A stretch of 64,000 nt of DNA from Rhodobacter sp. 24-YEA-8 (lineage in GTDB: Bacteria; Pseudomonadota; Alphaproteobacteria; Rhodobacterales; Rhodobacteraceae), in NCBI RefSeq assembly GCF_900105075.1, contig NZ_FNSK01000002.1:1-64000 (forward strand), read 5' to 3'. Below the pieces are notes generated by a model. It saw only the letters and a list, made by a program, of their open reading frames with translations, had not been told where the DNA came from and ran no database searches. This document shows, piece after piece, positions 51,697 through 60,547 of this stretch. A program made the position numbers and the translations under genes. Position 1 is the first letter of the stretch; each line of letters opens with the position of its first letter.

Positions 51697-54165
51697 TCAG
51701 AAGCGCGAGGTCAGGGTGAACATCGCATTGCGCGGCTCGCCATAGACGCCTGCGACGCTGGCGGAATGGTAATAGCTCTCATCGAACAGGTTGTTGATGT
51801 TCAGTTGCGCCGACCATTTTTCGTTGATGTCATAGCGCAGCATCGCATCGACCACCGTGAAGGCCGGTTGCGAATTATGGACCGGGCCGACCCCGGCCAC
51901 GCCCAGCGTGTTCCAGCTTTCGCTCTGCCAGCGCGCGCCGCCGCCGATGGTCCATTGGCTGTTTTCGCCCGGCAGATTGTAGGTGGTGAAGATCTTCAGG
52001 GTGTTTTCCGGCAGGAAGCTGTTGGCCTGGCTGCCATCGGGATTGGTGGCCTTCATCTTCGCCGCGCCGAAGAAAAGGTTCCAGCCGGGCATGATCTCGC
52101 CCGAGACCTCGAGCTCGACGCCGCGGGTGGTCTGACCCATCGCGCCATAATAGGCCTGATCGGTGCTGCCAGGCACATAGATCGGATTGCCGCTGGCATC
52201 CTCCAGCCCGGTCGCGACATTGTCCTGATAGGTGCGGTAGTAAGACAGCGAGGCATTGAGCCGCCCCTCATACCATTCGCCCTTGATCCCGACCTCTTCG
52301 CTTTTGCCCTGAACCGGGTCGAGATAATTGCGATTGATGTCGCGATAGCTCTGCGGTTTGAAGATCTGGGTATAGCTTGCATAGACCGAGATATCCCCGG
52401 TCACGTCATAGACGAGGCCGAAATAGGGGGTAAAGACCTTGAAGTTACGGGTATCCGCACTCCAGTCGGTGTAGCGCAGGCCAAGGATCGCGGTCAGCGG
52501 ATCGGCGAGGGACAGGCGGGCCGAGCCATAGGCGGAATATTCGGTGGCCTTTTTCTTCCACTCTCCGGCCTGGGGAAGGTAGAATTGCGGCCGGGGCAGG
52601 CTTCCGTCCCAGTCATAGACGCTGCCCATGCCGGGCTGGGCGCCAATGATCTGGTAATCGTCGGCCTTGCCCCAGTCACGCCCGGCATGGACGCCGAAAT
52701 TCAGCGCATGGTCGCGACCGAACCAGTGCACCGGCCCCGAGACCGATGCATCCAGCGCAATCTGGCGCGCCCATTCCTCGGCCTTGCGGGCAAAGAGCGT
52801 CATGCCAAGGCCGGTGACCGGATCGGGGCGGCCATAGAAACGGGTATTTTCCGCCGAATAGCTGCGGGTGACGGCGCTCAGCGTCGCATTGCCGGTCCAG
52901 CCACCGCCGAAATCATGATCCGCGCGGATGGTCGCCATATCCTGCCTGCTCGACCAATAGGCCCAGTAAGGCGCGCTCGACCAGTTGCGCGGGAAAAGCG
53001 TCGGGCTGCCATCGGAGAAAAGCGTCGGGAAGGCGCTCCATTCCGAGCCCTTGGGATCATGGTTGCGATGTTCATAGCTGAAAGACAGCGTGGTCGCGTC
53101 ATCAACATCCCAGGCCAGCGTGCCATAGACGGTTTGTTTGTCGACGCTGTAGCGGTCGCGGAAACTGTCGCCGCTATAAAGGTCCACGACGAGGCGCCCG
53201 CGCAGGCTGCCGGTCTCATTCAGCCTGTTCGAGACATCCAGCCCCAGGCCCATCCGGTCCCAGCTGCCGTAACGCGTCTCGATGCTGCCGGTCAGCTCGG
53301 TTGCGGTGGCCTTTTTGCGCTCCATCCGCACGGCGGCAGAAGGGTCGCCGGGGCCGGTCAGCAGGCCCGTCGCGCCGCGCAGCACTTCGGCATGGTCATA
53401 GGTCGAGGTCGAGGATTGCAGCCCCACACCGGACATGAACCCGATGCCGCCGTCGATCACCACACCATCCACGATATAGCTCGAGACCCATTGCCCCCTT
53501 GACCAGGTATTGTCGCGGTCGGTCTCGAAAATCGCCGAATGGACGCCGGTCGTGTAAGCCAGCATCTGCTGCGTTGTGCCGAGGTTCTGGTCTTTCAGCC
53601 GCTGACTGGTGACCACGCTCACCGATTGCGGCGTTTCCTTCAGGCTCATCGGCAGACCGGTCGATCCGGTCGCGGCACCCGTCGTATAGGAATTGCTGCC
53701 TTCTGTGGTGGTCGGGTCAGTGACCAGCAGGATCGTCCCGAGGTTCTGCGCGCCATCGACATTGCCGCCGACATCTGAGGCGTCAGAGGCACCGCCGAGA
53801 ATGGTCACGGTCGCAGCGCCCGTAAAGCTGTAATTCAGCCCGGATCCTGCCAGAAGCCGCGACAGCGCCTGTTCCGCCGTCATCGTGCCGCTGATCGCCG
53901 GGGCCGTCGCGCCCGCCGCGACCGAGGTGCGATACGCGATCTGCAGCCCGGTCTGCCGCGCCAGATCCCGCAGGGCCTGACCCAGCGGTTTGGCCGCAAT
54001 ATCCAGCCGATGGGTCGCCGCATTTTGGGCCATGGCCATAGTCGCGGTCAGCGTCATCAGCGCCGGGCCACCCGCCAGCACACCAAGACTGAGCGCAGTC
54101 CCCGAGAAAAGAACCGTCAGGCGCCGCGCGGCCGCGCGCCGGAAATGGAGGAAACTGGCAGGCAT
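51697..54165 (-). CDS. TonB-dependent siderophore-type receptor with STN signalling domain
   Basis: 822-residue outer-membrane receptor from ATG at 54165. Signal peptide to MAMAQNA; STN domain about 50-105 (HRLDIAAKPLGQALRDLARQ); plug domain with LKETPQSVSVVTSQRLKDQ; 22-strand barrel ending FTLTSRF with terminal Phe. The STN domain passes ligand occupancy to the FecR-type anti-sigma factor encoded upstream. Plug features match FpvA/FhuA-type siderophore receptors, while the YncE-like partner recalls YncD (PqqU). An upstream in-frame ATG at 54258 is less likely because it would precede the signal peptide. Confidence 0.92.
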   Translation of the reverse strand: MPASFLHFRRAAARRLTVLFSGTALSLGVLAGGPALMTLTATMAMAQNAATHRLDIAAKPLGQALRDLARQTGLQIAYRTSVAAGATAPAISGTMTAEQALSRLLAGSGLNYSFTGAATVTILGGASDASDVGGNVDGAQNLGTILLVTDPTTTEGSNSYTTGAATGSTGLPMSLKETPQSVSVVTSQRLKDQNLGTTQQMLAYTTGVHSAIFETDRDNTWSRGQWVSSYIVDGVVIDGGIGFMSGVGLQSSTSTYDHAEVLRGATGLLTGPGDPSAAVRMERKKATATELTGSIETRYGSWDRMGLGLDVSNRLNETGSLRGRLVVDLYSGDSFRDRYSVDKQTVYGTLAWDVDDATTLSFSYEHRNHDPKGSEWSAFPTLFSDGSPTLFPRNWSSAPYWAYWSSRQDMATIRADHDFGGGWTGNATLSAVTRSYSAENTRFYGRPDPVTGLGMTLFARKAEEWARQIALDASVSGPVHWFGRDHALNFGVHAGRDWGKADDYQIIGAQPGMGSVYDWDGSLPRPQFYLPQAGEWKKKATEYSAYGSARLSLADPLTAILGLRYTDWSADTRNFKVFTPYFGLVYDVTGDISVYASYTQIFKPQSYRDINRNYLDPVQGKSEEVGIKGEWYEGRLNASLSYYRTYQDNVATGLEDASGNPIYVPGSTDQAYYGAMGQTTRGVELEVSGEIMPGWNLFFGAAKMKATNPDGSQANSFLPENTLKIFTTYNLPGENSQWTIGGGARWQSESWNTLGVAGVGPVHNSQPAFTVVDAMLRYDINEKWSAQLNINNLFDESYYHSASVAGVYGEPRNAMFTLTSRF

Positions 54166-54341
54166 CAGACCCGTACCCTTTCTGTCATTGCAACGAACCC
54201 CGGTCGCTGGGGCCGGTGAAGCGAAGAGTGTGGGTATTGGCCTGCCTGGACCCTTCATATCAGTGACGGGTGAGGCCGGGTTTTGCCTAAAGACAAAACT
54301 GAAATAAATTTTAGGGACCTGGCATTGAGGCCCATCACAAC

Positions 54342-55298
54342 TCAGCTCAGCAAGATCATGACCTGCGGAATACGCCGGACAGACAGGTCCTGGGTCAGCG
54401 CCAGTGCCCCGATGGCCTCATGTGCGGCGCTGGTCGAAAAGACCGCGCTGACCGGCAGGGCGGCATCAACGCCGGGTCCGAGCACCACCTTTTCGGGCAC
54501 ATAACGCGCGAGTTCGCTCACCGCCTGGTCAAAGCGGCGGCCGTCAAAGATGATCCGGCCTTCGCGCCAGGCGAAGGCGATCTCGCGGTCGACCGGGCCG
54601 AGCGCGGCCACAGCCAGGCCCATGCCATAGACCGCCTGTTCCGATGCGCCAAGGTCGAGTGGCTGGCCCAGAGCCGGGCTGACCCGCACCTGGCCCTCAG
54701 ACACCGTGACGCGCGCCTCGCGATCTGCAAGCCCGACCGAAAACACGCTGGCCTGCGCCTCGGTCACCCCATCCAGTGCCGTGACCCGCAGGGGGCTGGT
54801 TCCGGCCTGCACCCGGAACTCGGCCTCGCCACGCAGAAGCCTGACCTGTCGCTGCCCTTGCGTGAATTCCAGCGCCAGCGCGCTGTCGGTGTTCAGCGTT
54901 GCGATTGTGCCATCGGGCAGGGTCATCCCCGCCATCTCACCAAAGCCGGTATAAAGATCTGCGGTCCAGTCCTGCCAGCGATGCGGCAGATCCAGCGCCC
55001 ATGCTCCGGCGCCGGCGGCGATGCCTCCGGCCAGAAAACCGCGCCGTCCGATCCGGGGCGCGGCAGGCTTTGCCACCGGCGGGACCGGCCTGGCCACTTC
55101 CTCAAGCCCGTCAAGCTGTTGCCAGAAACGGCGCTCCCCGGCAAAGGCGCGGGCATGGGCCTCTGACTGTGCCTTCCAGGCGCGGAACTGTTGAAGTTCT
55201 GCGGGAGCCACCTCGCCCGAGGCAAGGCGCACGACCCAGTCCCGCGCCTCACGGGCGAGCTTTGCATCGGCCTTGGTCCGGGGGGCGGCGTCACTCAT
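54342..55298 (-). CDS. fecR: FecR-family anti-sigma factor / sigma regulator
   Basis: 318 residues. Cytoplasmic N-terminal DUF4880 (EARDWVVRLASGEVAPAELQQ), membrane-crossing segment IGRRGFLAGGIAAGAGAWAL around 100-120 (with Tat-like RRGFLAG), then the periplasmic FecR domain and C-terminal secretin/STN-contacting domain. Transduces signal from the TonB receptor to the FecI-type sigma factor. A 176-base gap with an AT-rich patch (about 54290-54315) separates it from the receptor gene and probably holds the sigma-dependent promoter, though I cannot identify one with confidence. Confidence 0.9.
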   Translation of the reverse strand: MSDAAPRTKADAKLAREARDWVVRLASGEVAPAELQQFRAWKAQSEAHARAFAGERRFWQQLDGLEEVARPVPPVAKPAAPRIGRRGFLAGGIAAGAGAWALDLPHRWQDWTADLYTGFGEMAGMTLPDGTIATLNTDSALALEFTQGQRQVRLLRGEAEFRVQAGTSPLRVTALDGVTEAQASVFSVGLADREARVTVSEGQVRVSPALGQPLDLGASEQAVYGMGLAVAALGPVDREIAFAWREGRIIFDGRRFDQAVSELARYVPEKVVLGPGVDAALPVSAVFSTSAAHEAIGALALTQDLSVRRIPQVMILLS

Positions 55299-55366
55299 TC
55301 CTGTGGCTCGGCGATAACCCGTTGGCGCCCCGACCCGCCGGAACAGACCGGCACGGGCAGGGCGGA

Positions 55367-55882
55367 TCAATCGTTCATGGCGTCGCGCAGATGGGCAAGG
55401 TGCTCCAGCGCGCGGCGGATGTGATAATAGACAGCTTCGTCGCTCATTTCGAGACGTTCCGCAATCTTGCGATGCGGCACGCCTTCGATCCGGTTCATCA
55501 GGAAGATGCGGCGGGTCTTTTCCGGCAGCTCTTCCAGCGCCGCCTGCACCCGGGCCAGCATGTCCCGCCCCATCACCGCGCGCTCGGCCGAGACCTCGTC
55601 GGCTTGTTCCCACAACAGATCGCGCACCTCGGCATCGATTTCTGCGCGGCGCCGTTCCTTGCGGAAATGATCGCGGATGCCGTTTCTGGTGACCTGAGAC
55701 ACGAAGCCTGCGGCATTCGCGATGCTGCTGTCGCTTTGTGCCGTCTCCAGCCGGATCCAGGTGTCCTGGACCAGATCTTCGGCCAGCGCGCGGTTGCCCA
55801 GCCGCGCCTGGGCCATGGCGAGAAGCCGGGGCCGCAGCGTCATAAAGGCGCCAACGAGATCGCCGAGCCGCTTTTTTTCCAA
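55367..55882 (-). CDS. fecI: FecI-family ECF sigma factor
   Basis: 171 residues with sigma region 2 (RALAEDLVQDTWIRLETA) and region 4 (FLMNRIEGVPHRKIAERLEM). The in-frame start is a TTG at 55882 with a poor ribosome site. Upstream in the neighbouring frame is ATG at 55895 (MGDQSWKK...), which would join the sigma frame by a one-base backward slip on a run of seven A (55878-55872). Either the TTG is real, an A is missing, or frameshifting sets expression. Forms the cell-surface signalling system with FecR and the receptor. Confidence 0.88.
   Translation of the reverse strand: MEKKRLGDLVGAFMTLRPRLLAMAQARLGNRALAEDLVQDTWIRLETAQSDSSIANAAGFVSQVTRNGIRDHFRKERRRAEIDAEVRDLLWEQADEVSAERAVMGRDMLARVQAALEELPEKTRRIFLMNRIEGVPHRKIAERLEMSDEAVYYHIRRALEHLAHLRDAMND
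55872..55878 (-). repeat. A7 run at the start of the sigma-factor gene
   Basis: Minus strand reads GGAAAAAAAGCGG; an A AAA AAG heptamer is an efficient -1 slippery sequence in bacteria. It links an ATG-initiated short frame to the sigma-factor frame. Confidence 0.5.
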
Positions 55883-56002
55883 GACTGATCACCCATGGCT
55901 GGTTGGACAGGGGCCTGTTCGCGGGCAAGCGGTAGCCGCGCCGGTATTTCCTGACAAGAGGCCCTGGGAATTATGGCGCGCCGGTGTTGCATGGCGGTCC
56001 GC

Positions 56003-57073
56003 TCAGTCGGCGCCCACTGTTGCGGCAGTGCCCGCAAAGGGCTGCGGCGCGAAATGGGTTGGGATCTCGCTGAGCCCCGGAACAGGGTCATCGGCGTCGA
56101 TCAGGCGGAACAATGCCCCCAGCATCGCCGGAACATCCTGTTGCACCATAACGATATTTTCTGTCAGAACCGCCGCCAGCGGATCCCAGTCGAAACAGCC
56201 CACATGGGGCGCGACAGAGCCGAAATGCCCGCTGGAGCGTGTCCAGTGCAAAACACCTTCCAAGGCGATGGTCGAATTGACGAATATGGCGCGCGGCAGC
56301 TGGCCGCGCCTGGTGGCCAGGGCTTCCAGCGCTGTAATCGCCCGGTCCGGCGCGTAGCCGGTGGCGAGAATCATCGTCTCATCCACGGTGATCCCGGCCT
56401 CTGCATGGGCGGCACGAAAGCCCCGGATCCGCTCGGATGTGTTGTGATCGCTCGCCCTTCCGCCGATAAAGGGGATCGGCTCGCCGCGATGGCGCTGGCT
56501 GGCCGAGGCGGCAAGGATGCGCCGTGTCAGCGCCAGCGCGCCGCCAAAATTATCCGAGATCACCGAAGGCGCGCGGCTGCCGGGCAGATCGAGGTTGAGC
56601 GAGCGCACCCCCGCCGCTTCGCAGATTTTCGAGATCCGGTCGGGGTCGGTGGCTCCGGTCGCAATCAGGCAATCGACCTGATGCGAGATCATCTCGCGCG
56701 CCGCCTGTATTTCCAGCGCCGGGTCGCGCATCGTGCAGGTAATGATGGGGAAAAGGTCGCGTTCCCGCGCCATCGCCTCGAACCGTTCAACGATAGACCC
56801 AAAATAGCGGTTGTCGTATTTCGGCACGATCATCCCGATCAGCCGCGACTTTTCCCGCCGGAGCCCGCTGGCCTGAAGGTTCAGCGCATAGCCCTGTTCT
56901 TCGGCCGTGCGGGTGATGCGTTCGGCGAGCGAAGCAGAGATGCGGCGCTTTTTCCAGGTGCCGTTCAGCACGGCGCTGACCGCCGTCGGCGAGGCGCCCA
57001 CCAGCACCGCCAGATCGTAAATCGTGGTGCGCCGCGCACGCGTCGGCGCAGGTTTTGGACGGGGTGTTGTCAC
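56003..57073 (-). CDS. LacI-family transcriptional regulator
   Basis: 356 residues. N-terminal helix-turn-helix about 16-40 (TTIYDLAVLVGASPTAVSAVL) with an unusually basic hinge-proximal NGTWKKRRISASLAERI, then a periplasmic-binding-protein-like sugar domain. Divergent from the pentitol uptake operon, whose 289-base upstream region holds a 12-bp palindrome suited to a LacI-type dimer. Expected to repress the operon until the sugar alcohol or its product binds. Confidence 0.9.
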   Translation of the reverse strand: MTTPRPKPAPTRARRTTIYDLAVLVGASPTAVSAVLNGTWKKRRISASLAERITRTAEEQGYALNLQASGLRREKSRLIGMIVPKYDNRYFGSIVERFEAMARERDLFPIITCTMRDPALEIQAAREMISHQVDCLIATGATDPDRISKICEAAGVRSLNLDLPGSRAPSVISDNFGGALALTRRILAASASQRHRGEPIPFIGGRASDHNTSERIRGFRAAHAEAGITVDETMILATGYAPDRAITALEALATRRGQLPRAIFVNSTIALEGVLHWTRSSGHFGSVAPHVGCFDWDPLAAVLTENIVMVQQDVPAMLGALFRLIDADDPVPGLSEIPTHFAPQPFAGTAATVGAD

Positions 57074-57100
57074 GGTTTCCTCATTCCCTGGAAATGCAGC

Positions 57101-57121
57101 TTGACAGTTTCAGCGCGCTGA
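57101..57121. promoter_or_regulatory. TTGACA element and overlapping palindrome, candidate LacI-type operator
   Basis: TTGACA (57101-57106) is followed by TCAGCGCGCTGA (57110-57121), a perfect 12-bp palindrome located 28 bases upstream of the lacI-type gene's 5' side. A separate perfect TATAAT occurs at 57174-57179 but without a matching -35. The remainder of the gap to 57362 is an untranslated leader of about 180 bases with no named element. Confidence 0.45.
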
Positions 57122-57362
57122 CACAACCTCATGCTACATCGGTTGAGCAGGAGGGCTACACCGATGGAACACGTATAATCTGCGCCACCGGCCCGGTTTC
57201 GGGGGCCTGGGGAGGATGTCAGCAAAATCAGAAACTCGCCGGATCACCGGTGCTTTCTGGCTGCGCATCTCTCCTTGCCGGCTTCACCATCCGGAGCAGG
57301 ATTGGCCGTGTTGGCGATCAGCGGGGGCATGGGCCGCCCGCCCCATGTGGAGGAGAGACGAG

Positions 57363-58421
57363 ATGAGATTTCATGCCTTGCCCGCAGCGGCACCCGTGAT
57401 GGCGACAGCGCTGGCCATGCTGCTTGGCACTGCTGCCCTGGCGGAGCCTTCGGGTGTGGTGGGCTTCCTGATGCCCGACCAGGCTTCGACCCGTTATGAA
57501 GAGCATGACTTCCCCGGCTTCAAGGCCGAGATGGACAAGCTTTGCCCGTCTTGCGAGGTGATCTACCAGAACGCAAATGCCGATGTCGCGCTGCAACAGC
57601 AGCAGTTCAACGCGCTGCTGACCCAGGGCGCAAAGGTCATCGTGCTGGATCCGGTCGACTCGGCGGCGGCGGCGGGGCTGGTGACGCTGGCGCAGGCTCA
57701 GGGTGTCAAGGTCATCGCCTATGACCGCCCGATCCCGGCAACGCCAGCTGATTTCTATGTGTCTTTTGACAATGAAGGCATTGGCTATGCCATCGCGAAA
57801 TCGCTGACCGATCATCTGAAAGCCTCGGGCGTGGCCGATGGGGCAGGGGTACTGCAGATCAACGGCTCGCCCACCGATGCGGCGGCCGGGCTTATCCGTG
57901 ACGGCATCCATCGCGCGCTGAAGGAATCCCCCTATAAGACGCTTGCCGAGTTTGACACGCCGGACTGGGCGCCGCCGAAGGCCCAGGAATGGGCCGCGGG
58001 TCAGATCACCCGTTTCGGGGCAGAGATCACCGGCGTGGTCGCGGCGAATGACGGCACCGGCGGCGGCGCGGTTGCGGCCTTCAAAGCGGCAGGTGTGAAC
58101 CCGGTTCCTCCGGTCACCGGTAATGACGCGACCATCGCGGCACTGCAGCTGATCATCTCGGGCGACCAGTATAACACGATCTCGAAACCCTCCGAGATCG
58201 TGGCGGCAGCAGCGGCGAATATCGCGGTCACCTTCCTCAATGGCGAGACGCCCGAGGCCAAGACCACGCTTTATGACACGCCGTCCGAGCTCTTTGTCCC
58301 CGCCGTGGTGACGAAGGAAAACATCAAGGCCGAGATCTTCGACAAGGGTATCCAGACCGCTGAGCAGATCTGCACCGGCGAATATGCCGCAGGCTGCAAA
58401 GCGCTCGGGATCACCGAGTAA
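57363..58421 (+). CDS. Sugar/polyol ABC transporter substrate-binding protein (XylF/RbsB type)
   Basis: 352 residues; signal peptide to AALA|EPSGVVGFLMPDQ. Peripla_BP_4 features: YQNANADVALQQQQFNALLTQ, VIVLDPVDSAAAAGLV, and YDRPIPATPADFYVSFDNEG, close to xylose-type binding proteins. GGAGGAG lies upstream of the ATG at 57363. First gene of the operon; followed by a 71-base gap with a strong stem-loop. A pentitol ligand is inferred from the downstream enzymes. Confidence 0.92.
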   Translation: MRFHALPAAAPVMATALAMLLGTAALAEPSGVVGFLMPDQASTRYEEHDFPGFKAEMDKLCPSCEVIYQNANADVALQQQQFNALLTQGAKVIVLDPVDSAAAAGLVTLAQAQGVKVIAYDRPIPATPADFYVSFDNEGIGYAIAKSLTDHLKASGVADGAGVLQINGSPTDAAAGLIRDGIHRALKESPYKTLAEFDTPDWAPPKAQEWAAGQITRFGAEITGVVAANDGTGGGAVAAFKAAGVNPVPPVTGNDATIAALQLIISGDQYNTISKPSEIVAAAAANIAVTFLNGETPEAKTTLYDTPSELFVPAVVTKENIKAEIFDKGIQTAEQICTGEYAAGCKALGITE

Positions 58422-58433
58422 GATCCCGTGCTC

Positions 58434-58468
58434 TGGCCCGACCGCATCGCTCCCAGGCGGTCGGGCCA
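58434..58468. promoter_or_regulatory. Stem-loop after the binding-protein gene
   Basis: TGGCCCGACCGC (58434-58445) and GCGGTCGGGCCA (58457-58468), perfect 12-bp arms, 11-base loop, then CATTCTATT. Probably a partial terminator or 3'-protecting hairpin that raises binding-protein yield relative to the ATPase and permease. Confidence 0.75.
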
Positions 58469-58492
58469 CATTCTATTGCGGAAGGCGCAGCG

Positions 58493-59290
58493 ATGAGTGA
58501 CGACAAACCCCCGAAAGGGGAGCTGCTGTTGCAGCTCACAGGTGTTTCAAAGAATTTCGGGGCCGTGTCGGCGCTGAGCGATATCGAGCTTGAGGTCCAC
58601 GCCGGTGAGGTTGTGGCGCTGGTCGGCGATAATGGTGCCGGTAAATCGACGCTGGTGAAGGTGCTGGCGGGGGTGCATCAGCCTTCGGCGGGCGAGGTGA
58701 AGTTCATGGGGAAACCCGTGACCCTCGACAGCCCGGCCAAAGCGCTGGATCTGGGGATTGCGACCGTCTTCCAGGACCTCGCGCTGTGTGAAAACCTCGA
58801 TGTGGTGTCGAACCTGTTTCTCGGCCATGAGATTTCGCCCTGGCGCCTCGACGAGGTGCAGATGGAGGTCCGGGCCTGGACGCTTTTGCGCGAACTCGCG
58901 GCGCGGATCCCTTCGGTGCGCGAACCTGTCGCTTCGCTTTCGGGCGGGCAGCGCCAGACCGTGGCGATTGCGCGCTCGCTGCTCACAGATCCGAAGATCA
59001 TCATGCTTGATGAGCCGACGGCGGCGCTTGGTGTGGCGCAGACGGCCGAAGTTCTGAACCTGATCGATCGGGTGCGGGCTCGGGGTCTCGGTGTGATCGT
59101 CATCAGCCATAATATGGAAGATGTCCGCGCGGTGGCGGACCGGATTGTCGTGCTCAGGCTGGGGAAAAACGGCGGGGTCTTCACGCCCGAGTCCAGCAAC
59201 CAGGAGCTGGTCGCCGCCATCACCGGCGCGTCGGAAAATGCGGTTTCGCGCCGCGCAAGCCGCAAAGCGGCGGAGGTGCATGATGAGTGA
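58493..59290 (+). CDS. Sugar/polyol ABC transporter ATPase (single domain)
   Basis: 265 residues with one nucleotide-binding domain: Walker A GDNGAGKSTLVKVL, signature LSGGQRQTVAIARS, Walker B IIMLDEPTAALGVAQ. The RbsA/XylG class usually has two fused domains in about 500 residues, so this is the half-size form that must homodimerise. Overlaps the permease gene at the 3' end. Confidence 0.9.
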   Translation: MSDDKPPKGELLLQLTGVSKNFGAVSALSDIELEVHAGEVVALVGDNGAGKSTLVKVLAGVHQPSAGEVKFMGKPVTLDSPAKALDLGIATVFQDLALCENLDVVSNLFLGHEISPWRLDEVQMEVRAWTLLRELAARIPSVREPVASLSGGQRQTVAIARSLLTDPKIIMLDEPTAALGVAQTAEVLNLIDRVRARGLGVIVISHNMEDVRAVADRIVVLRLGKNGGVFTPESSNQELVAAITGASENAVSRRASRKAAEVHDE

Positions 59291-60530
59291 GGCGAAACTC
59301 GCCCCCAAACCCCTTGACCGCGCGGATGAGCGGGTCAGAAACGATGATAGTCTTTCCGGTGCAGTGCGGCTGTTCATCGACCGGGTGCGGGCGGGCGATC
59401 TGGGCATCCTGCCGGTCGCGGTCGGGCTGGTTGTGATCTCGGTGGTTTTCTCCAGCCTGAACCCGGTGTTCCTGCTGCCCAATAACCTTGTGAACCTGCT
59501 GTTTGACTGTGCGACAGTTGGGGTGATCTCGCTTGGCATCGTCTGCGTGCTGATGCTCGGAGAGATCGACCTTTCAGTGGGGTCGATGAGCGGCTTCGCC
59601 TCGGCTCTGGTGGGGGTGATCTGGGTGAATATGGGCCTGCCTTTGCCAGTGGCAATTGGCGCGGCGCTGCTTGCGGGCATGGTGATCGGCTTTGTCTATG
59701 CCACGCTTTACACAAGGCTTGGCATGCCGAGTTTTGTGGCAACACTGGCCGGGCTTCTGGCCATTCTGGGGATGCAGCTTTACATCCTCGGGCCGACCGG
59801 CTCGATCAACCTGCCGTTTTCTTCACCGCTGGTGGCCTTCGGGCAGCTTCTGGTAATGCCGGCCTGGCTGTCGCATGGCCTTGCGCTGATCCCGGGGCTT
59901 GTTGTGCTCTTTGGCGGGCTGAACACCGCGAAACGCCGCCGCGAGGCGGGGCTGACCGCGATGCCGCTGAGCCTTTTGCTGATCAAGGCGGGCGTGCTGA
60001 CGGCGGCACTGCAATTCGCGGTCTGGTATCTTAACCTTGGCCGCGGCGTGCCGTGGATGTTCGGTCTGTTCGTCGGCCTTGTCGTTGCGATGCAATATGC
60101 GCTGACCCGCACGAAATGGGGCCGTTCCCTGTTTGCAGTCGGCGGCAATCGCGAGGCGGCGCGGCGGTCGGGCATCAATGTGCGGCGGATCTATTATTCG
60201 GCCTTTATGCTCTGTTCCACGCTGGCCGCTCTGGGCGGGGTGCTGGCGGCGGGGCGGCTTGCCTCTTCGAGCCAGCAGGCCGGTACGGGGGATGTGAACC
60301 TCAACGCCATTGCGGCGGCAGTGATCGGGGGCACGTCTCTCTTTGGCGGGCGCGGTTCTGCCTGGGCGGCGCTTTTGGGCATCATCGTGATCCAGGCGAT
60401 TTCCAACGGGCTGACGCTTCTGAACCTGTCGTCGAGCCTGCGTTACATGATCACCGGGGCCGTGCTGGCCATTGCTGTGATCGTCGATTCCCTTGCCCGC
60501 CAGTCGCGTGCGACCCATGGGCGCGGTTGA
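59283..60530 (+). CDS. Sugar/polyol ABC transporter permease (XylH-like)
   Basis: 415 residues with a cytoplasmic N-terminus of about 40 residues and ten or more membrane segments, longer than RbsC (321) and like XylH. GIVCVLMLGEIDLSVGSMSG and GRSLFAVGGNREAARRSGIN are diagnostic of the family. ATG at 59283 is six bases after GGAGG; an adjacent ATG at 59280 is too close. Confidence 0.9.
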   Translation: MSEAKLAPKPLDRADERVRNDDSLSGAVRLFIDRVRAGDLGILPVAVGLVVISVVFSSLNPVFLLPNNLVNLLFDCATVGVISLGIVCVLMLGEIDLSVGSMSGFASALVGVIWVNMGLPLPVAIGAALLAGMVIGFVYATLYTRLGMPSFVATLAGLLAILGMQLYILGPTGSINLPFSSPLVAFGQLLVMPAWLSHGLALIPGLVVLFGGLNTAKRRREAGLTAMPLSLLLIKAGVLTAALQFAVWYLNLGRGVPWMFGLFVGLVVAMQYALTRTKWGRSLFAVGGNREAARRSGINVRRIYYSAFMLCSTLAALGGVLAAGRLASSSQQAGTGDVNLNAIAAAVIGGTSLFGGRGSAWAALLGIIVIQAISNGLTLLNLSSSLRYMITGAVLAIAVIVDSLARQSRATHGRG

Positions 60531-60547
60531 TATACAGGAGTTAAGAA

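Noticed and set aside
54283..54320. Fur, Irr or RirA box before the TonB receptor
   Set aside because: The AT-rich patch does not align with the known consensus sequences well enough to call.
57174..57179. Perfect TATAAT upstream of the pentitol operon
   Set aside because: No -35 element at 16-19 bases; kept only as a remark, not called as a promoter.
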